Program-made: the position numbers and the translations under genes
Assembly (NCBI RefSeq): GCF_030272615.1
Contig: NC_081411.1
Coordinates: forward strand, 184,691,572 to 184,755,571
Source of the DNA: Cryptomeria japonica
Lineage: Eukaryota; Streptophyta; Pinopsida; Cupressales; Cupressaceae
Reading direction: 5' to 3'
Length of the DNA stretch: 64,000 nt
In this document: in pieces, positions 59,122 to 64,000 of the stretch
Position numbering within the stretch: position 1 is the first letter of the stretch
How the letters are laid out: every line of letters starts with the position of its first letter
Notes under the pieces: generated by a model
Databases searched by the model: none
The model's input: the letters and a program-made list of their open reading frames with translations, nothing else
Told to the model about the DNA's origin: nothing

Positions 59122-59131
59122 TTTATATAGC
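59122..59131 (-). promoter_or_regulatory. TATA box upstream of the candidate small gene
   Basis: CTATATAAAC on the minus strand, about 65 bases before the ATG at 59060. Confidence 0.4.
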
Positions 59132-59353
59132 TTAAGAGATAGGCTTGCCTTGTTTCTCGATGGCTACTTCAAAATCTTGAGGAAATCCTGTCCTTAAATT
59201 AGGACGAAAATCTTACAACGTATCTTACAAGCAGATTTCCAATCTGTTTCGAACATCCCATATCTTGTTTTTTCTAAAGCAGTTTGATGATCTTGCTTAT
59301 GTGTCTCTGTCGAGTGCTTTCAAATAACTCAAGTATTTCTGATGGGCCTATAC

Positions 59354-59633
59354 TGTTAGTTTGAAATCGAGCAGAAAAATATGACAATCAACAATAAAAT
59401 AGAGAAATAAAACAGAAACGAAAACATAAATGCATAACACGAAGTTTAACGTGGTTCATCACTAAGTGGCTGCGTCCACATGAAACGTAGGGAATTGGTT
59501 TATTAACCAATATCAATTCTACAATCATACATGACTGCACTCAGTCATTTATAGAGACATCTCAGATATGAAATGAAGAGTCTTCTGGGGAAGACAAACA
59601 TCCATGTGACTGTTGGGCTTCATATACCCAACA
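59354..59633 (-). repeat. 3' LTR of the small LTR element
   Basis: TGTTAGTTTGAAA(T/C)CGAGCA start and TATACCCAACA end; partner at 61783-62051. Confidence 0.9.
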
Positions 59634-61782
59634 ATCTCCCCCGTGAAGTCCAACCGACACAGCCTGTAACATTCCTGCATCTCCATTCCAAAGCTCAAAC
59701 TACAATTAATTGGCAAGACTTTAATTTTATGAAGTCTTGTTCACGAACACTGTGAACTAACCTTCTCCAAATCAAATCGGAGTTAATAAATTCTAACAGT
59801 CGAACAACTTCTCTTACAATTGTTACAGATGCAAAATCATCCATAAATTCATGATCAAAAATAACATCACCCTAATCTTCTTCCTCATTTCCCAATTGCA
59901 TATTCACAATCTCTTTCACTTGCCCCAGCTCTACCTCAACCGTAGACTGTACGTTAGATTTGTTGGCATAATGATTGTTGGAAATGGCCAAAATTCCACG
60001 GTTACACATTCTTCTGCAAGCGTTGAGAGGCAGAATGTCTGCCACTTGGATCACGAATTCCTCTGTCTCGGACACCAACTTATCCATCTTAACTGAGTGG
60101 TGAAAACGCTTATCCACCTGAACCGCCTCTGCAAGTTTCAGTTAATCTGTAGGTTGGGTGACTGATTCGCCTACAGTCCCGTATGGACCGTTCCACGAAT
60201 TCAAAATTGCTCTTCCTGTATCGTGCAACAAAACTGAAAACACCTCCATGATGTTCACCACTTTTGTAACCGCAAAATTTGTTATGGAATTTGCCACACT
60301 TGAAAGCACCTCGTCCATCTGCATGTGGGTGTCATCCCAGTCTTGCTTGACTACATCCAAAACACTCTCATATCAATTTATAGTAGCATACATGCAACCA
60401 CCATTCGAGACCACCTGTGAATCAAAACCCTCTTCACGTAAATCCTGATTTGGCCATATCATATCCATGTGTTCCTTTGAAGCGCCCATTCGTGTTAGGT
60501 GTCCCACTAACCGTGAAGGTTGCTTTAAGCCAAGCAGCGTAGACTGGGACGCAAGCCGTGGGATATGCTTCAAGCCAGGTCACGCATCAAAGGAGACACC
60601 TTCTACAAGCCGTGGTTGCCCTGTTTCTGAAATGGGGGATGCCGTGGGGTATGCTCTGTGTGCCACACTGGGATAGATTTGTTCATCACCAGGGTCATCT
60701 TCCATAGTGGGCATTGTTGAAGCCACAGAATCGGTGTCAGTCTCCACATCATTTCCGAACTCAGCAACCTCAGACGACACTGCTACTTCCAATGTCGACT
60801 GAGAGTTTTCATCTTCCTGGAGCACAATAAAACTACCTCTGAGAAAATTCACCTTAAAAGAGGGCTTGGACTTATGGCACAAATACCTCGATGTCAACTC
60901 TTGACTCGACATCTCCTTTGCAGTTCCTGAACAATTACTGTCCACCAATTCCAGATCAATTTCCTTCAACAAATCGAGCTCTGCCTGCGTTTTGGAATTC
61001 TCCACCCAAAAAAATGTATTGGCTGCATATTAATATCTACAGCCTTTGAATGTATAACATCTCCATTGAGTGATGAAGCATCATTATTAGAAGCAAGTGT
61101 CCCTGCAACACATCCTAGAACTCCATCCGTCACTATGGGAAACCAAACACTCGATGCCTTGCACTCCTCTAGCCACATCGTCTCCAGTTCCTTCACAAGT
61201 TCGCCATCACAAGAGTTTCCCTCACCCTCTTCGTCCTCTACAGGCACAGACTTTTCCAGCCTGTCGTAGGTGTTTGCGTACAAATCACACCTTGACTCTA
61301 CCTTCATTCCATTCTGCAATCTTCATCAATAAATCATCACTTCTGCAATCTGTCTCTTCTTCTTCAGGGTCATCCTCATTCGCTAGATTCGAGACTACAT
61401 CCTCCTCACCTCAGGAGGCATCCTCCTCATCTTGGAAGGGAAACAAATCAGTCTCTTCTTCTTCAAACAACAAATACAACAAATCCTCTTCTTTTTCAGT
61501 CGAAGTCTCTTCCTTTTTCTAGTCATCCCACCAATGACGTTTGGTTTCAACCTCCTCTTGGACATCACTCTCTACTAAGTCTAGATTGCCAAGAGATTCT
61601 TTGATGACTGATTCAGCTTCATCATCTGATTCAGCCTCATCATCTGAAACTTCGGCTTGTTTTTCGATAATATAAAATCACCCAGCTCCGAGATCAAACA
61701 CAAAGTAAGGGCACCCATCTCCAAGATCAACCACCCAATCAAACATCTCTGCTCAAAATTTCACCATAGCTCTAATACCAAT
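59634..61782 (-). other. Interior of the small LTR element, acidic reading frames
   Basis: Minus-strand frames at 60966-61319 (117 codons, with RCDLYANTYDRLEKSVPVED and ELETMWLEECKASSVWFP), 60580-61005 (141 codons), 60142-60360 and 59872-60117 have protein-like composition, and the region after the primer site is very rich in Glu and Asp. No gag knuckle, protease DSG, reverse transcriptase or integrase motif is seen. Plus-strand Ser-rich frames here are the complement of the Glu-rich coding. Confidence 0.6.
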
Positions 61783-62051
61783 TGTTAGTTTGAAACCGAG
61801 CAGAAAAACATGACAATCATCAATAAAATAGAGATGAAAACATAACAACACATAACACAAAGTTTAACGTGGTTCACCACTAAGTGGCTATGTCCACTAG
61901 AAACACAGGGAATTGTCTTATTAACCAATATCAATTCTACAATTATACATGACTGTACTTAGTCATTTATAGAGACATCTCAGATATGAAATGAAGAGTC
62001 TTTTGGGGAAGACAAACAACCATGTGACTGTTGGGCTTCATATACCCAACA
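61783..62051 (-). repeat. 5' LTR of the small LTR element
   Basis: Partner of 59354-59633. The adjoining primer site lies two bases inside. Confidence 0.9.
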
Positions 62052-62056
62052 TATAC

Positions 62057-64000
62057 TTGCTTAGATATTAAATTCATTTGGCTTCCTCAAATTGTCATGG
62101 GATATGCACTTCTCTTATCACACGCCTATTTGATGTTGAATTTTGAGATTAGAATGATCAATTTCAATGATCTTTTGGAGATCCTTCTAGTGTTCAACAC
62201 TATTTGTCACAACTTCTTTGCACCTTGAGATGACACCCATGTTTGCCCAAAAGCTTGTAGCTTATTAGATTCTTGGTATGTATGAGAAAATATATAATTT
62301 GGGATCCTACTAAGATTTTGAGAGATATTTTTTATTTTATGTGCTAATTTCTAGTTTGAACGTTTCCCATTCTTAACAACATTAACTATGACTAGTGAAT
62401 AAATTTCACCAATTTTGAGTTTCATAGGAATCTTAAATCAGCATTCATCTCAAAATATGTAACACTGAAACATATATTAAATTTAATGTTTGGACAATAA
62501 AGGATATGAAAGGATATACATAGAAATTTAATGGAACTTGCTAGGTTATGCTCATGTAAGTATATGTCCTTTAATCATATGCTCTCCATGAAAACATACA
62601 AAATATAAGAGTAATATATCATGAGTAACCATTGTCTCATAAGTAAAAATTAAGTACCAAATCTTAAGAGATTATTGGATTGTGTAATAAATAAAAAAAA
62701 AGGAAATGAGAATGTGAAATTTTCTTACTTGGAAATTTACAATGATTTGTTTGGTATAGTGACCTTTGAATGACACAAACATGAAACACAATGCACATCA
62801 TTTTACATTATTTTTTTAAGTCACAATAATGAGTCTCTACAATACTTGTGACTACCTAGAATATCAATATAAGATTTTTTTTTGATAATATATGCCCCCT
62901 TAAATTATTTGTATCCATAAGATATAAGGATTTGAGGAAGAGGTGAAGCCATACATGAAAATAACTATAATCTGGAGATAAGAATATGAATAAAGTAATA
63001 GTAATAACAATTACATTATGTAATGACCATCTAAACATCTAGAATGAGAGGGCATGGAAGAAACATATGAGATGGATATAATATCAAGAAGGTTAGGCTA
63101 GTTCATCATAGAATTTTTAAGGCAATATGGTGATTTGAACTTTAGTGAATAAGAATACTCATGTAGGTATATTTTTCACTAAGATAGCCATATATATCCT
63201 AATGTGGTAGCCAAGAGTATGAGCAGATAGATATATAGGTAAGGTAGTAAAGTCCTAGTAGGAATATGTAAGAAAAAGTAAAGTTTGGAGGAAAGTGTGA
63301 TACTTGTAATTGATACAATTAAATTATAAATATAAGATGAAATTAAATTATATTTATTAAAATTAACATCACATTAAAATATTATTTTCATTAAATATAA
63401 ATAATTTATTATAATAACTTAAGATTACTTTTAAATTGAACAACTACCATTTAATACTTTATAATTGAACTTCAGGAAAGGTTTATTTTCTATTGTACAT
63501 ATATAGGTACTCTAAAGTATAACAAATCGCACTAAAATATTAAAAAACAATTAAATGTATAAAATCAATGCCTTATTTTTACCCAATATTTAATTTCAAC
63601 TTCACAAAATTCTAAAATGAAAGATTGTTACCACTCTTTTGCCTGCATTCATATATTCTAATTTGTTGAGCCATATTCATTTAATAACATAAATACTATA
63701 TGCCATACTATTTTATGATATTATAAAGAATCATATTGAAGGTATAAATAACAAATTAAATTCAAGGTAATTGAAATGGAATAGACAAAGAGAGTTAAAA
63801 ATCACTATAACATTGTAATTTTTTTTAGTGTTGTAGTCATGGGATTAATTTTCTTTACAAAATCTATGTCATTTTTCCACATCTCTTTTATGGTTATGTA
63901 CATATATTTCTCATGTCTTTTCACTAGGGCTAAATATTCTCTTCTATAGGGCCATGTCAATTTCACAATATAATACTATATAGTGTATTATAATATTGGC
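62057..64000. other. AT-rich stretch to the window end, no gene recognised
   Basis: Frames are short and low in complexity. The frame at 62031-62228 is partly LTR sequence. Nothing else is supported. Confidence 0.45.

Larger units (their letters stand above)
59354..62051 (-). mobile_element. Small LTR retrotransposon with matching ends and unknown cargo
   Basis: A 2698-bp fossil element on the minus strand, structurally whole at its ends. 5' LTR 61783-62051 (269 bp) and 3' LTR 59354-59633 (280 bp), both TGTTAG...CCCAACA. Primer site TGGTATTAGAGC (61769-61780, minus strand), complementary to initiator Met tRNA with one change. Polypurine tract GGGGGAGAT directly before the 3' LTR (59634-59642). 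Target-site duplication TATAC at 59349-59353 and 62052-62056. The LTRs differ at about 20 of 265 aligned positions, so it is older than the 10.9-kb gypsy element if rates are equal. The interior of about 2.15 kb has acidic, Glu- and Asp-rich frames without any gag or pol motif I recognise, and is broken in several places. The size and ends suit a non-autonomous copia-type element, possibly one that carries captured host sequence. Confidence 0.85.

Noticed and set aside
61097-61522. 141-codon Ser-rich plus-strand frame
   Set aside because: It is the complement of the Glu/Asp-rich sense frames of the small LTR element.
62031-62228. 65-codon frame after the small LTR element
   Set aside because: It begins inside the LTR and has no recognisable domain.

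Overview
The window looks like repeat-dominated nuclear DNA from a seed plant with a large genome. A gymnosperm such as a conifer is my best guess, but that is inference. Evidence: high AT content, old nested retroelements of several families, plant-type LINE and Ty1/copia and Ty3/gypsy proteins, initiator-Met-tRNA primer sites, a plant mobile domain fragment, and only one clearly recognisable plant gene, an ankyrin-PGG membrane protein gene that carries an in-frame stop. I see no bacterial or organellar gene, no rRNA or tRNA gene and no CRISPR array.

Layout, left to right. 1-660: degenerate telomere-like repeat that switches strand near 450-485. About 1.37-1.96 kb: 3' end of a LINE on the minus strand. 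2.70-8.82 kb: near full-length plant L1-type LINE (ORF1, endonuclease, reverse transcriptase, RNase H, AATAAA and poly-A) with an 11-bp target-site duplication, inserted into an older repeat whose uninterrupted relative lies at 52.30-52.66 kb. 9.05-9.9 kb: LTR fragment. 10.47-13.88 kb: 1.72-kb tandem duplication. 14.4-15.8 kb: mosaic of duplicated blocks ending in a 238-bp tandem array. 15.79-26.68 kb: a broken 10.9-kb Ty3/gypsy-type element reading on the minus strand, with a plant mobile domain fragment in antisense near its 3' end; a fourth 238-bp unit follows it. 29.0-32.3 kb: a second gypsy-type remnant (LTR, primer site, gag) on the plus strand. 33.4-33.76 kb: an unrecognised protein fragment. 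33.76-35.98 kb: 5' part of a Ty1/copia element on the minus strand. 36.9-40.7 kb: minus-strand gag-like remnant and LTR material with an 85-bp array. 42.6-47.2 kb: further LTR-like blocks with TATA boxes.

The last 15 kb holds the gene-like sequence. The ankyrin-PGG gene lies on the minus strand at 49.67-52.15 kb, with the end of its coding region and downstream flank duplicated. An unrecognised interrupted reading frame lies at 54.85-55.58 kb. A small TATA-preceded candidate reading frame lies at 58.78-59.06 kb. A 2.7-kb LTR element with matching LTRs, primer site, polypurine tract and 5-bp target-site duplication sits at 59.35-62.05 kb and carries acidic reading frames that I cannot match to gag or pol.

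The genes form no pathway; the window is mainly a record of nested insertion, local duplication and decay. Most notable are the small LTR element with unknown cargo, the antisense plant mobile domain inside the gypsy element, the LINE stops that fall on Gln and Trp codons, and the ankyrin-PGG gene with a single stop.
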